The position numbers were made by a program, and so were the translations under genes. A DNA stretch of 64,000 bases from Methylocystis sp. KS32. GTDB lineage: Bacteria > Pseudomonadota > Alphaproteobacteria > Rhizobiales > Beijerinckiaceae. Below are positions 28,537 to 38,056 of this stretch, piece by piece. Location of the stretch: contig PHSQ01000001.1 in assembly GCA_002862095.1 (NCBI GenBank), forward strand, positions 1,054,001 through 1,118,000, in the 5' to 3' direction. The notes below the pieces were generated by a model. The model was given only the letters and a program-made list of their open reading frames with translations. It made no database searches and was not told where the DNA came from. Within the stretch, counting starts at the first letter, position 1, and each line of letters begins with the position of its first letter.

Positions 28537-30471
28537 ATGACCGAGAAGCCGAGCACGGATGCCGCGCGCCCCGGCGGTGAAGTCGCCGCATCGGATACCC
28601 ACGCGCTTCCTCAAGTCCGTGTCGCGTTTCCAGCCTTGCTGATCGGTTCGATTGGCGTCGTCTACGGCGATATCGGCACCAGTCCGCTCTATGCTCTTCG
28701 CGAGTCACTTTCTCACGCCGCAAAGGCGGACCTCCTTACCGAGGAAGCGGTCATCGGCGCGACGTCGCTGCTGCTTTACGCCTTGATTTTCACGGTTACG
28801 GCCAAATACGTCCTTTTTCTCATGCGCGCCGACAACCGTGGCGAGGGCGGCATTCTGTCCTTGATGGCTCTAGCCCAATCCGCCTTGGGGAGGCGCGCCA
28901 ACACGGTGTTCCTGCTGGGCGTCGCCGGCGCGGCTCTGTTCTCAGGCGACGCGATCATCACGCCAGCGATTTCGGTGCTGTCCGCCGTCGAGGGCTTGGA
29001 CCTCGTGACGCACAGTTTCAATGAGTATGTGATCCCGATCACGATTGCGATTCTGGTGACGCTCTTTTGGGTCCAGAGCCACGGCACCGCGAGGGTCGCG
29101 GCCCTCTTCGGCCCGATTATGACCGTCTTTTTCCTCACTATCGGACTGCTTGGGGCGACGCATATTTCGGATGCGCCCGAGATCCTGCTCGCTTTCGATC
29201 CTCTGAAGGGGCTGGCATTCCTGACCCGGCACGGTTGGATGGGATTCGCGGTCTTGGGTTCGGTCTTTCTCGGCGTCACCGGAGCCGAAGCGCTTTACGC
29301 CGACATGGGCCACTTCGGCCGCCTTCCCATTCAGGTCGCCTGGACATTCTTTGTTCTGCCGGCGCTCTTGCTCAATTATCTGGGGCAGGGCGCTCTAATA
29401 CTGTCCAAGCCAGAGGCCATCGACAATCCTTTTTTCCTGTTGGCGCCCGACTGGGGACTTCTGCCGCTGGTCATTCTCTCGACCGTTGCGACCGTGATCG
29501 CCAGTCAGGCGGTCGTGACCGGGGCTTTCTCGCTGGTGCGCCAGGCCATTCAGCTTGGCCTTCTGCCCCGACTGGAAATCACGCACACCTCGGAGATGCA
29601 AGAAGGCCAAATCTACATCGGCCGCGTCAACCGCCTGCTGTTGATCGGGGTAATTATCCTTGTGATCGTGTTCAAGAATTCGTCGGCGCTCGCCTCGGCC
29701 TACGGCATAGCCGTAACTGGCACCATGGTGACCACGACCGCGCTGGCCTTCGTGGTTGTGTGGAAAAAATGGCGCTGGCCGCTCTGGGCGTCCGTGTCGC
29801 TTATCTCCGCTTTCCTGTCCATCGACACCGCCTTTCTCGCGGCCAATCTGATGAAGGTGGTGGATGGCGGCTGGGCGCCTCTGCTGCTCGGGGTCTGTTC
29901 GATGATCGTGGTGTGGACCTGGGTGCGTGGCACTCACCTCCTCGCGGTTAAGACCCATCGCGACTCGATTCCGATCATGGATTTGATCGCTATGCTCGAG
30001 AAATCCAAGCCGACGCGGGTTCCTGGCACGGCGATCTTTCTGACCAGCGATCCAAATGTGGCGCCGACAGCCCTGATGCATAATCTAAAACATAACAAAG
30101 TGTTACATGAACGTGTTCTGGTGATCTGCGTGATTACCGAGGATCTGCCTCGCGTCGCCCCCGAAAAAAGATTTGAGATCGAAAAGCTTTCGAACGGCTT
30201 TAGTCGCGCGACATTGCATTTTGGCTTTATGGAGAGTCCTCGGGTTCCAGCCGCCCTCGCCGCCATGCGTAAGGCGGGGCTTAAATATGATATTATGACG
30301 ACGTCGTTTTTCCTTGGCCGAAGGTCGATAGTGGAAAGTCCAACCTCCGAGATGCCGACATGGCAAGACAAGCTTTACGTCGCATTGACCAAACAATCCG
30401 CCAATGCGACGGACTTTTTCTCCATCCCCACCGACAGGGTGGTGGAACTGGGCGCCCGGGTCACTATCTGA
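28537..30471 (+). CDS. kup: KUP-family potassium uptake protein
   Basis: GVVYGDIGTSPLYALRES, GDAIITPAISVLSAVEGL, GAEALYADMGHFGR. Confidence 0.95.
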   Translation: MTEKPSTDAARPGGEVAASDTHALPQVRVAFPALLIGSIGVVYGDIGTSPLYALRESLSHAAKADLLTEEAVIGATSLLLYALIFTVTAKYVLFLMRADNRGEGGILSLMALAQSALGRRANTVFLLGVAGAALFSGDAIITPAISVLSAVEGLDLVTHSFNEYVIPITIAILVTLFWVQSHGTARVAALFGPIMTVFFLTIGLLGATHISDAPEILLAFDPLKGLAFLTRHGWMGFAVLGSVFLGVTGAEALYADMGHFGRLPIQVAWTFFVLPALLLNYLGQGALILSKPEAIDNPFFLLAPDWGLLPLVILSTVATVIASQAVVTGAFSLVRQAIQLGLLPRLEITHTSEMQEGQIYIGRVNRLLLIGVIILVIVFKNSSALASAYGIAVTGTMVTTTALAFVVVWKKWRWPLWASVSLISAFLSIDTAFLAANLMKVVDGGWAPLLLGVCSMIVVWTWVRGTHLLAVKTHRDSIPIMDLIAMLEKSKPTRVPGTAIFLTSDPNVAPTALMHNLKHNKVLHERVLVICVITEDLPRVAPEKRFEIEKLSNGFSRATLHFGFMESPRVPAALAAMRKAGLKYDIMTTSFFLGRRSIVESPTSEMPTWQDKLYVALTKQSANATDFFSIPTDRVVELGARVTI

Positions 30472-30596
30472 GCCCGCGCGAGGACTGATCGGAAAGATGT
30501 AGACGCAGGGCGCCGCAGCGACTAAGCAGCGACGAGACGGGGGCTGGTCGTTGTTCGAACGGGCGGCTTCAGAGATTCAAGGACACGCAAAAACCC

Positions 30597-31481
30597 ATGC
30601 CAACCCGCATTGACGCCCGTTTTGCCGCTCTGCGCGCCGAGGGGCGCGCGGCTCTCATTACTTTCGTGATGGCCGGCGATCCCGATCTTCAGACGTCGCT
30701 GGAAATTTTGAAGGCTCTTCCCGGAGCTGGCGCCGATCTCATCGAAGTCGGGATGCCCTTCACCGATCCGATGGCGGATGGACCGGCAATTCAGGCGGCG
30801 GGATTGCGCGCCCTAAAGGCGGGAACGACGCTGAGGAAGACATTGAATTTGGTCGCGCAATTTCGTGCTTGCGATCAAACAACGCCTATCGTTCTCATGG
30901 GATACTACAATCCCATTTATGTCCATGGCGTCGAGGCCTTCCTTGCCGCGGCCCTGGAGGCGGGCGTCGACGGGTTGATTGTGGTCGATCTGCCGCCGGA
31001 GGAAGACGCCGAGCTTTGCCTCCCGGCGCGCGCCGCTGGATTGAACTTTATCAGGCTCGCGACGCCCACCACAGACGACAAGCGTTTGCCGAAGGTTCTC
31101 GAAAACACCAGCGGCTTTGTATATTATGTCTCCCTCACGGGGATCACCGGCGCGGCGCTGGCGGATTACTCAGGGGTGGCCGCTGCGGTGAAGCGCATCA
31201 AGAGTCACACGGATTTGCCTGTCGCGGTAGGCTTTGGCGTGAAAAACGCCGCCAACGCCCAGGCCGTGGCCGCCGCCGCCGATGGCGTCGTGGTGGGCTC
31301 GGCGCTGGTTTCCGCCGTGAAAGACTCCCTGGACACGGAGAATCGCGCGGGAGCCGACACCGTTGACGCGGTGACGCGCCTTGTGACCGAAATTGCTCGA
31401 GGGATGCGCCGCGCCCGCTCGGCCGAGAACGCCTCGCCGCTGAAAAGACTGTTCGGCGCCTTTGCGAAGGTGTGGTCATGA
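30597..31481 (+). CDS. trpA: tryptophan synthase alpha subunit
   Basis: [58 protein letters not shown]. Confidence 0.97.
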   Translation: MPTRIDARFAALRAEGRAALITFVMAGDPDLQTSLEILKALPGAGADLIEVGMPFTDPMADGPAIQAAGLRALKAGTTLRKTLNLVAQFRACDQTTPIVLMGYYNPIYVHGVEAFLAAALEAGVDGLIVVDLPPEEDAELCLPARAAGLNFIRLATPTTDDKRLPKVLENTSGFVYYVSLTGITGAALADYSGVAAAVKRIKSHTDLPVAVGFGVKNAANAQAVAAAADGVVVGSALVSAVKDSLDTENRAGADTVDAVTRLVTEIARGMRRARSAENASPLKRLFGAFAKVWS

Positions 31482-32350
31482 ACTGGTATTCGAACGTCGT
31501 CCCCCCGAAAATAAAGGCGATCCTCAAGCGCGAGGCGCCCGAGAATCTTTGGGTCAAGTGCCCCGAGAGCGGTCAGCTCGTTTTCCACAAGGACATCGAG
31601 GCCAATTTATACGTCGTGCCGAGTTCAGGCTATCACATGCGCTTTCCGGTGGAAGCGCGTCTCGCCAGTCTTTTCGATGACGGCGAGTGCGAATTGATGA
31701 CGACCCCCGAGCCGCCGACCGATCCGCTGAAGTTCCGGGACATCAAGCGCTATTTGGACAAGCTGAAGGAATATCGCGTCAAAACCGGGCGTCCCGACGC
31801 GGTCACCGTCGCGATCGGCCGATTGAAGGAAATTCCTGTGACCGTCGCGGTTCAGGATTTCGAATTCATGGGCGGGTCGCTGGGCATGGCGGCGGGCGAA
31901 GCCATCATCGCCGCCGCGACTTACGCACTCGAAAAACGCACGCCTTTCATCATCTTCACCGCGTCCGGCGGTGCGCGTATGCAGGAGGGAATGTTCTCGC
32001 TCATGCAAATGCCGCGAACAACCATTGCCGTGCAGAGGTTGCGTAAGGCGCGCTTGCCCTACATCGTTGTCCTTACCAATCCCACTACGGGCGGCGTGAC
32101 CGCCTCTTACGCTATGCTGGGAGACATCCATATCGCCGAGCCCGGCGCCATTATCGGTTTCGCCGGAGCACGGGTTATCGAGCAGACAATTCGCGAAAAA
32201 TTGCCGGAGGGCTTTCAGCGCGCGGAATATTTGAGAGATCACGGGATGGTCGATATGGTGACGCCGCGTTCCGAGATGCGGGACACCTTGGCGCGGCTTT
32301 GCGGTTTGTTAACGAAGGCCCCAGCCTCGCGCCGATCGTCGGCGGCCTGA
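31478..32350 (+). CDS. accD: acetyl-CoA carboxylase carboxyltransferase subunit beta
   Basis: [57 protein letters not shown]. Confidence 0.96.
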   Translation: MNWYSNVVPPKIKAILKREAPENLWVKCPESGQLVFHKDIEANLYVVPSSGYHMRFPVEARLASLFDDGECELMTTPEPPTDPLKFRDIKRYLDKLKEYRVKTGRPDAVTVAIGRLKEIPVTVAVQDFEFMGGSLGMAAGEAIIAAATYALEKRTPFIIFTASGGARMQEGMFSLMQMPRTTIAVQRLRKARLPYIVVLTNPTTGGVTASYAMLGDIHIAEPGAIIGFAGARVIEQTIREKLPEGFQRAEYLRDHGMVDMVTPRSEMRDTLARLCGLLTKAPASRRSSAA

Positions 32351-32367
32351 ATTGGAGAACGCCCCGC

Positions 32368-33684
32368 ATGGATCAGCGTGACGCGATCCTATCGCGATTG
32401 CTCGACCTTCATCCCAAGAAGATCGACCTTTCGTTGGGACGTATCGAAAGACTGCTGGAGGCGATCGGACGGCCCGATCTCACGCTCCCGCCGGTCATTC
32501 ATGTCGCTGGCACCAATGGGAAAGGTTCGACGCTCGCCTTCATGCGGGCGATATTGGAGGCGGCCGGCGCGCGGGTTCATGTTTACACCTCCCCGCATTT
32601 GCTGCGATTTAACGAGCGCATCCGCCTTGCCGCGCCGGGCGGTGGAAAGCTAGTCGACGACAAGACCCTGACGCAGGTGCTGGAGCTTTGCGAACGCGCC
32701 AATGGCGCTCAACCGGTGACCTTCTTTGAAATCACCACGGCGGCGGCGTTTCATCTGTTCGCCAGCACGCCGGCCGATTGGCTGCTGCTGGAGACGGGGC
32801 TTGGCGGCCGTTTCGACGCGACCAATGTAATTTCTTCGCCCAAGGCGACGGTGATCACTTCCGTTTCTCTCGATCACCAGGAATTTCTCGGCGAAACCGT
32901 CGAAAAGATCGCCTTTGAAAAAGCAGGGATATTCAAGCGGGGCGCGCCTGCGGTCATCGGCTTTCAATCGGGCGGCGCGAAGCGCATACTCGAGCGGGAA
33001 GCCCGGCGCGTCGGGGCGCCGCGGATCGTCGCTGGGGAAGATTTTCAGATTTTCGAGGAAAACGGCAGGCTGGTGTTCGAGGACGCGCGGGGATTGCTCG
33101 ACCTGCCCGCCCCGCGCCTGCCCGGACGCCACCAGCACCAGAACGCCGCAGGCGCGATCGCTGCGCTGAGGGCGGCGATCCCCGAAATTTCGATCGACGC
33201 CATCGAGGCGGGGCTGCGCAAGGCGGAATGGCCGGCGCGACTCCAGCGTCTATCTATTGGTCATGTGCTTGATTTGGCGCCGGTTGGAGCCGAGTTCTGG
33301 ATCGACGGCGGCCACAATGAAGACGGCGGGCGGGTGTTGGCCGAGGCCATGGCCGAGTTCGAGGAGAAAAATCCGCGCCCGCTGGTGTTGATCTGCGGCG
33401 CCCAGACCACGAAGGACATCACTGCGCTGCTTCGGCATTTCGTCGGTCTCGTCCGCACGGTGGTCGCTGTGCCGGTGGAAGGCGAGCACAAGAGTTGGGC
33501 GCCCGAGGACGTGGCGTCTGCGGCGCGCTCTCAAGGCATGGAAGCGCGGGCGGCGGCGGGCGTCGAGGAGGCTCTGGCCCTTGTGCGCGAGGCCGCTCTT
33601 GGCCAGAGCCCGCGCATTCTGGTCGCCGGTTCGCTCTACCTTGCGGCGAGCGTGCTGGCCTTGAATGGTTCACGAATCGAATGA
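32368..33684 (+). CDS. folC: folylpolyglutamate/dihydrofolate synthase
   Basis: HVAGTNGKGSTLAFMRAILEAAG, YTSPHLLRFNERIR, LLETGLGGRFDATNV. Confidence 0.95.
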   Translation: MDQRDAILSRLLDLHPKKIDLSLGRIERLLEAIGRPDLTLPPVIHVAGTNGKGSTLAFMRAILEAAGARVHVYTSPHLLRFNERIRLAAPGGGKLVDDKTLTQVLELCERANGAQPVTFFEITTAAAFHLFASTPADWLLLETGLGGRFDATNVISSPKATVITSVSLDHQEFLGETVEKIAFEKAGIFKRGAPAVIGFQSGGAKRILEREARRVGAPRIVAGEDFQIFEENGRLVFEDARGLLDLPAPRLPGRHQHQNAAGAIAALRAAIPEISIDAIEAGLRKAEWPARLQRLSIGHVLDLAPVGAEFWIDGGHNEDGGRVLAEAMAEFEEKNPRPLVLICGAQTTKDITALLRHFVGLVRTVVAVPVEGEHKSWAPEDVASAARSQGMEARAAAGVEEALALVREAALGQSPRILVAGSLYLAASVLALNGSRIE

Positions 33685-33797
33685 GAAGGCGCAGGCCTTG
33701 CCGCCTGCTTTTGGGGCGGGATAGGGCGAGGCAGGCCACGCCATTCCCTGACGAGGCCGAGCGCGGGAAGTCGGCGCGGCGTGCGGGAGCAAATGCG

Positions 33798-34910
33798 ATG
33801 ACCTTGATGTTGGCGAGCGTAATGTCGCCCGCGGAGGCGGCAATAGCCATCGAGCGGGGAGCGGACATTATCGATTGCAAGGATCCCTCGCGGGGAGCGC
33901 TTGGCGCATTGCCGCTGACCGAAGTCACGAGAATCGTCGACGCCGTGAATGGACGCCGTCAGGTCAGTACTGTGGTCGATTTGCCCCATGACGTCGCCCA
34001 CGCCCGAGCGGCTATCGAGGCCGCCGCCGCGACGGGCGCCGAATTCGTAAAATTCGCCTTGCCGTTGACGCCGGACGCCCAGGAGATCATTGACGAATTG
34101 GCGCCTTTGGCGGCGCGGCGTCGTCTCGTGGCCGTATTGTTCGCCGATCTCGGTCCGGACTTCGATGTTCTGGAACGATTGGCGGAAGCGGGGTTCGAAG
34201 GCGCGATGCTCGACACCGCCCATAAGGGAAAGGGTCGCCTGCTCGACGCGATGAGCGTTGGCGCCCTGGCGGAATTTGTCGGGCGATGCCGAGCTTTAAA
34301 GCTCGTCGCCGGATTGGCGGGTTCTCTGGAATCGCCGGATGTCCCCCGTCTGCTGGTGATGGCGCCGGATCTCCTGGGGTTCCGCGGCGCTCTATGCGCC
34401 AATGGCGAGCGTCGAAACACGCTCGACGCGAAGGCCGTCACTCTAATCCGCGGTCTCATTCCGCGTGCTTCGCGGTCTTCCGATCATATCGCCGACCAAA
34501 GCGACGAAGTGGATCATGTCTTCGTCCGTGACCTCGTGATGCCGATGGAGATCGGCGCCTATGGTTTCGAGCGCGGCCATACTCAGCGCGTCCGCTTCAG
34601 CGTGGAAGTCGAGGTTTCGCGGACAAACGGTCCCGACGACATGCGCGTGGCGTTTTCTTACGACGTCATCATGGACGCTATAAAAATCATACTCGCGACC
34701 GGCCATATCGAACTCGTCGAAACGATAGCCGAGCGCCTGGCCGAGCGCATATTGTTGCACGAACGTTCGCGCGCGGTGAGCATCGAGGTCGAGAAGCTTG
34801 ATGTCGCGCCGCCGGGTTCGGTGGGGGTGCGCATACGTCGGGCGCGACCGGCGCCTCTTTCGCTCAACCCGACCATTATCGCCAGAGCTTGGGCGGTTTC
34901 CTCGCCGTGA
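33798..34910 (+). CDS. fusion of (5-formylfuran-3-yl)methyl phosphate synthase-like (MfnB/DUF556) and dihydroneopterin aldolase-like (FolB) domains
   Basis: N-domain MLASVMSPAEAAIAIERGADIIDCKDPSRGALGALP; C-domain IGAYGFERGHTQRVRFSVEVEV...ELVETIAERLAERIL...VSIEVEKLD. Confidence 0.85.
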   Translation: MTLMLASVMSPAEAAIAIERGADIIDCKDPSRGALGALPLTEVTRIVDAVNGRRQVSTVVDLPHDVAHARAAIEAAAATGAEFVKFALPLTPDAQEIIDELAPLAARRRLVAVLFADLGPDFDVLERLAEAGFEGAMLDTAHKGKGRLLDAMSVGALAEFVGRCRALKLVAGLAGSLESPDVPRLLVMAPDLLGFRGALCANGERRNTLDAKAVTLIRGLIPRASRSSDHIADQSDEVDHVFVRDLVMPMEIGAYGFERGHTQRVRFSVEVEVSRTNGPDDMRVAFSYDVIMDAIKIILATGHIELVETIAERLAERILLHERSRAVSIEVEKLDVAPPGSVGVRIRRARPAPLSLNPTIIARAWAVSSP

Positions 34911-35536
34911 ATTCGGATGGAAAGCGCCCACTTGTCGCGAAATTGGGGGGCAGCCTATGGCGCTCGCCAAATCTGGCCGGTTGGGTTTCGATCCTGGGGG
35001 GCGCTGGTCTTCCCATTACATTGGTTCCAGGCGGAGGCCCCTTTGCCGACGCTGTTCGCGCAGCGCAACAGGTGATGGGTTTTTCAAACGACTGCGCGCA
35101 CCTGATGGCGATGTTGGCGATGGAACAATATGGCATAGCGCTCGCGGATAAATTCAGCGGCCTTGGGCTCGCGTCCACGCCGGAAGAAGCTCGCGCTTTA
35201 CATGCGCGCGGCATGATCGCCGTTTGGCGGCCCACCGAAATGGTCCGCGATGCGCAAGTGCCGCCAAGCTGGGACGTCACCTCCGACAGTCTCGCAGCCT
35301 TTTACGCTCGTCGTAGCGGAACCGACAGACTGCTCCTGATTAAAAGCGTCGACGTGGAAACGGCGCCTGACTTGCACGGCCTCGTTGACGCATCCTTTGG
35401 TCGCTTCTCTGATGGGCTTGAAGTATTTATTGCTGGCCCCAATGCGCTTGCGGCGGCGTCCCAATCATTCGCGCGGAGCGGCATGGCTGGCGTTCGCGTT
35501 GATTTCGCTCACGCGCCACGAAAGAATGAAACATGA
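34907..35536 (+). CDS. amino-acid-kinase-family protein, MfnE-like
   Basis: VAKLGGSLWRS, ILGGAGLPITLVPGGGPFADAVRAAQ; GTGA overlap with preceding stop. Confidence 0.75.
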   Translation: MNSDGKRPLVAKLGGSLWRSPNLAGWVSILGGAGLPITLVPGGGPFADAVRAAQQVMGFSNDCAHLMAMLAMEQYGIALADKFSGLGLASTPEEARALHARGMIAVWRPTEMVRDAQVPPSWDVTSDSLAAFYARRSGTDRLLLIKSVDVETAPDLHGLVDASFGRFSDGLEVFIAGPNALAAASQSFARSGMAGVRVDFAHAPRKNET

Positions 35537-36084
35537 AGAAGGTTCCGACGCCCCGTTGGGGCTGGGCTTTGACAGGCTCCGGCCATTTTTTCACCGAGTG
35601 TCTCGACATGATTCGCACGCTCGACCATGTGGACCTTTTTGTCAGCAAGGCCGCCGCGGAAGTCGTCCGAATGTACAAGCATGATCTCGCGTTGCCCACG
35701 AACATTCGCATTTTCAAGGACACCACCGCGAGCGCGGCGCCGGTGGGGAATTTTTACTACGGCGTTTATCATACCCTCGTCGTCGCGCCCGCCACCTCGA
35801 ACACGGTCGCGAAATGCGTGTTCGGCGTTTCCGATAATCTTGCGACCAATGTGTTCGCGCAGGCGGGCAAATGCCGCGTCCCGACCATCGTTTTCGCCTG
35901 CGACACGGCGCCGGAACTGGAGACTCGCGCGCCCAAGGGCATGGTGAAAGTCTATCCCCGCCGCATTGACCTTGAAAACACCGATCGGCTCAAGAGCTTC
36001 GAGGCCACGCAGGTCGTCGAAAGCCTCGCGGCGCTCAACGAAGCGGTGGAGCGTCGGCGTCGAGAACTGGTCGTCGATGTCTGA
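35533..36084 (+). CDS. flavoprotein, dihydromethanopterin reductase/archaeoflavoprotein-like
   Basis: WGWALTGSGHFFTECL, VSKAAAEVVRMY, LVVAPATSNTVAKCVFGVSDNLATN. Confidence 0.8.
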   Translation: MKKVPTPRWGWALTGSGHFFTECLDMIRTLDHVDLFVSKAAAEVVRMYKHDLALPTNIRIFKDTTASAAPVGNFYYGVYHTLVVAPATSNTVAKCVFGVSDNLATNVFAQAGKCRVPTIVFACDTAPELETRAPKGMVKVYPRRIDLENTDRLKSFEATQVVESLAALNEAVERRRRELVVDV

Positions 36085-37492
36085 GCGCTTGCTGCTTCTC
36101 ACCGGCCATCTCGCCTATCCGCGCCTCGAGCGGATGGTGGCGAGTTTTGGCTTGGCTGCGAAGGATTGGCGCATTCACGATATTGGCGTCAAAGTCGCGG
36201 CGCTTATGACCCAGGAGATCATTTTGCGCCGGCTGCCACGTCCCGTCGAAGCGGATCGGGTCATTCTGCCCGGACGCTGCCGCGCGGATCTTGCCGTCCT
36301 CGCCCGAGAATTCGGTGTTCCATTCGAACGTGGCCCGGAGGAAATCGCGGATCTTCCGGTCTATTTGGGGCGCAGCGGCGGACAGCCAGATCTGTCGCGC
36401 TTCGACATGCGCATTTTCGCGGAAATTGTCGACGCCTCCACCCTGACGGTTTCGGATGTCGTCGCCCGCGCGAAAAAACTATCCATGGCGGGAGCGGACG
36501 TCATTGATCTTGGTTGTTTGCCCGACACCACCTTCGATCATATGGAAGCGACCATCGCGGCGCTTCACGCCGAAGGTCTGAAAGTCAGCGTCGATTCGGC
36601 GAATTTTCAAGAGTTGGAACGCGCGGTCCGCGCCAACGCCGACCACTTGCTGAGCCTCGACGAAAACAGCCTGAGCATTTTGCCGGACGGCTCCAAACTC
36701 ACGCCCGTCCTCGTTCCTTCGCCGCACGGCGATCTCGACTCGTTGCAGCGCGCCGCCGCGAAAGCGCGCGCGAAAAACATCGACTTCATCCTCGATCCGA
36801 TCCTCGATCCGATTCACTTCGGCTTCGCCGATTCCGTCGCCCGTTATGTCGAGCTTCGACGCCGGGAGCCCGACGCCGAGATCATGATGGGCACGGGCAA
36901 TCTGACGGAACTGACCGACGCGGATTCTTCCGGCGTAACCGCCATTTTGCTCGGATTGTGTTCCGAACTGAAAATTCGACACATTCTCACCGTGCAGGTA
37001 AGTCCGCATACCCGTCGAACCATCGAGGAGCATGACGCCGCGCGCCGCATGTTGTTCGCGGCGCGAGCGGACGCCGCACTGCCGAAAGGCTATTCCGACG
37101 CCTTGTTGCAGGTGCACGACAAGCGCCCATTCGGCTCGACGCCGGATGAAATCGCCGAACTCGCGAAGGACTTGAGGGACGCCAATTTTCGCATTGAAAC
37201 AGCGCAGGATGGCATTCACGTATACGCCCGCGATTTCCATTGCCTCGCGACAGACGCCATGTCGTTGTTCGCTTCTCTTGGCGTCGAGAAAGATGGCGCG
37301 CATGCTTTTTATCTCGGAACCGAATTGATGAAGGCGGAAATCGCCTTTTCTCTCGGCAAGCGCTACCGGCAGGACGAGCCGCTGGCTTTTGGAGCGGCCG
37401 TGGACAAAAGCGCGGAAGACGAGGCGCGCTTCAAGGAAATGGGCCACACGATGCGAAAATCTGGCGAGAAGACCGATGCCGCTGATACGTGA
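36077..37492 (+). CDS. dihydropteroate synthase-related protein (DUF6513) of H4MPT biosynthesis clusters
   Basis: LLLLTGHLAYPRLERM; DHPS-like barrel AGADVIDLGCLPDTTFDHMEATIAALHAEGLKVSVDSANFQELERAV. Confidence 0.82.
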   Translation: MSERLLLLTGHLAYPRLERMVASFGLAAKDWRIHDIGVKVAALMTQEIILRRLPRPVEADRVILPGRCRADLAVLAREFGVPFERGPEEIADLPVYLGRSGGQPDLSRFDMRIFAEIVDASTLTVSDVVARAKKLSMAGADVIDLGCLPDTTFDHMEATIAALHAEGLKVSVDSANFQELERAVRANADHLLSLDENSLSILPDGSKLTPVLVPSPHGDLDSLQRAAAKARAKNIDFILDPILDPIHFGFADSVARYVELRRREPDAEIMMGTGNLTELTDADSSGVTAILLGLCSELKIRHILTVQVSPHTRRTIEEHDAARRMLFAARADAALPKGYSDALLQVHDKRPFGSTPDEIAELAKDLRDANFRIETAQDGIHVYARDFHCLATDAMSLFASLGVEKDGAHAFYLGTELMKAEIAFSLGKRYRQDEPLAFGAAVDKSAEDEARFKEMGHTMRKSGEKTDAADT

Positions 37493-38045
37493 GTGCATCG
37501 TTTCGACCCTAAACCCCGCAGGCGAGCCACACCTCGCTCCGCTGGGGCTGATCGAGGAAGGCGAGCGCTGGATCATCGCGCCTTTCCGGCCTTCGACGAC
37601 GCTCAGGAATCTGGAGCTTTCATCGCGGGCGACCGCAAGTTTCATCGACGACGCCGAGATTTTCGCCGGCTTCGTCACCGGCAAGAGGGACTGGCCGACC
37701 GTTTCATTGCCCCAATGGCCCGTTCCGCGTCTCGAGCCCGCGCTTGCTCACGCCGAACTCGAGGTCGAGCGCGTTGAGGACGATGAACAACGACCGCGTT
37801 TTTATTGCATCGTGCGGCGGATTGAAACGCACCGCCCATTCCTTGGGATGAATCGGGCGAGGGCGGCGGTGTTGGAGGCGGCGGTGCTGGCGACGCGCCT
37901 CAACATGCTTCCACGCCAGAAGATCGACAGCGAGATCGCCTATCTCAAAATCGCCATCGAAAAAACAGCCGGACCATCGGAGAAAGCCGCGTGGGAGCGT
38001 TTGATGGCTAGGATAAACGCGCATCGAACTGAAAGCGGCGGTTGA
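37476..38045 (+). CDS. DUF447 family protein associated with H4MPT clusters
   Basis: IRECIVSTLNPAGEPHLAPLGLIEEGERWIIAPFRPSTTLRNL. Confidence 0.8.
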   Translation: MPLIRECIVSTLNPAGEPHLAPLGLIEEGERWIIAPFRPSTTLRNLELSSRATASFIDDAEIFAGFVTGKRDWPTVSLPQWPVPRLEPALAHAELEVERVEDDEQRPRFYCIVRRIETHRPFLGMNRARAAVLEAAVLATRLNMLPRQKIDSEIAYLKIAIEKTAGPSEKAAWERLMARINAHRTESGG

Positions 38046-38056
38046 AGGCGGACTCG

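Noticed and set aside
36479-37684. 401-aa antisense ORF over the DUF6513 gene
   Set aside because: Shadow ORF opposite a conserved coding region; no motif.
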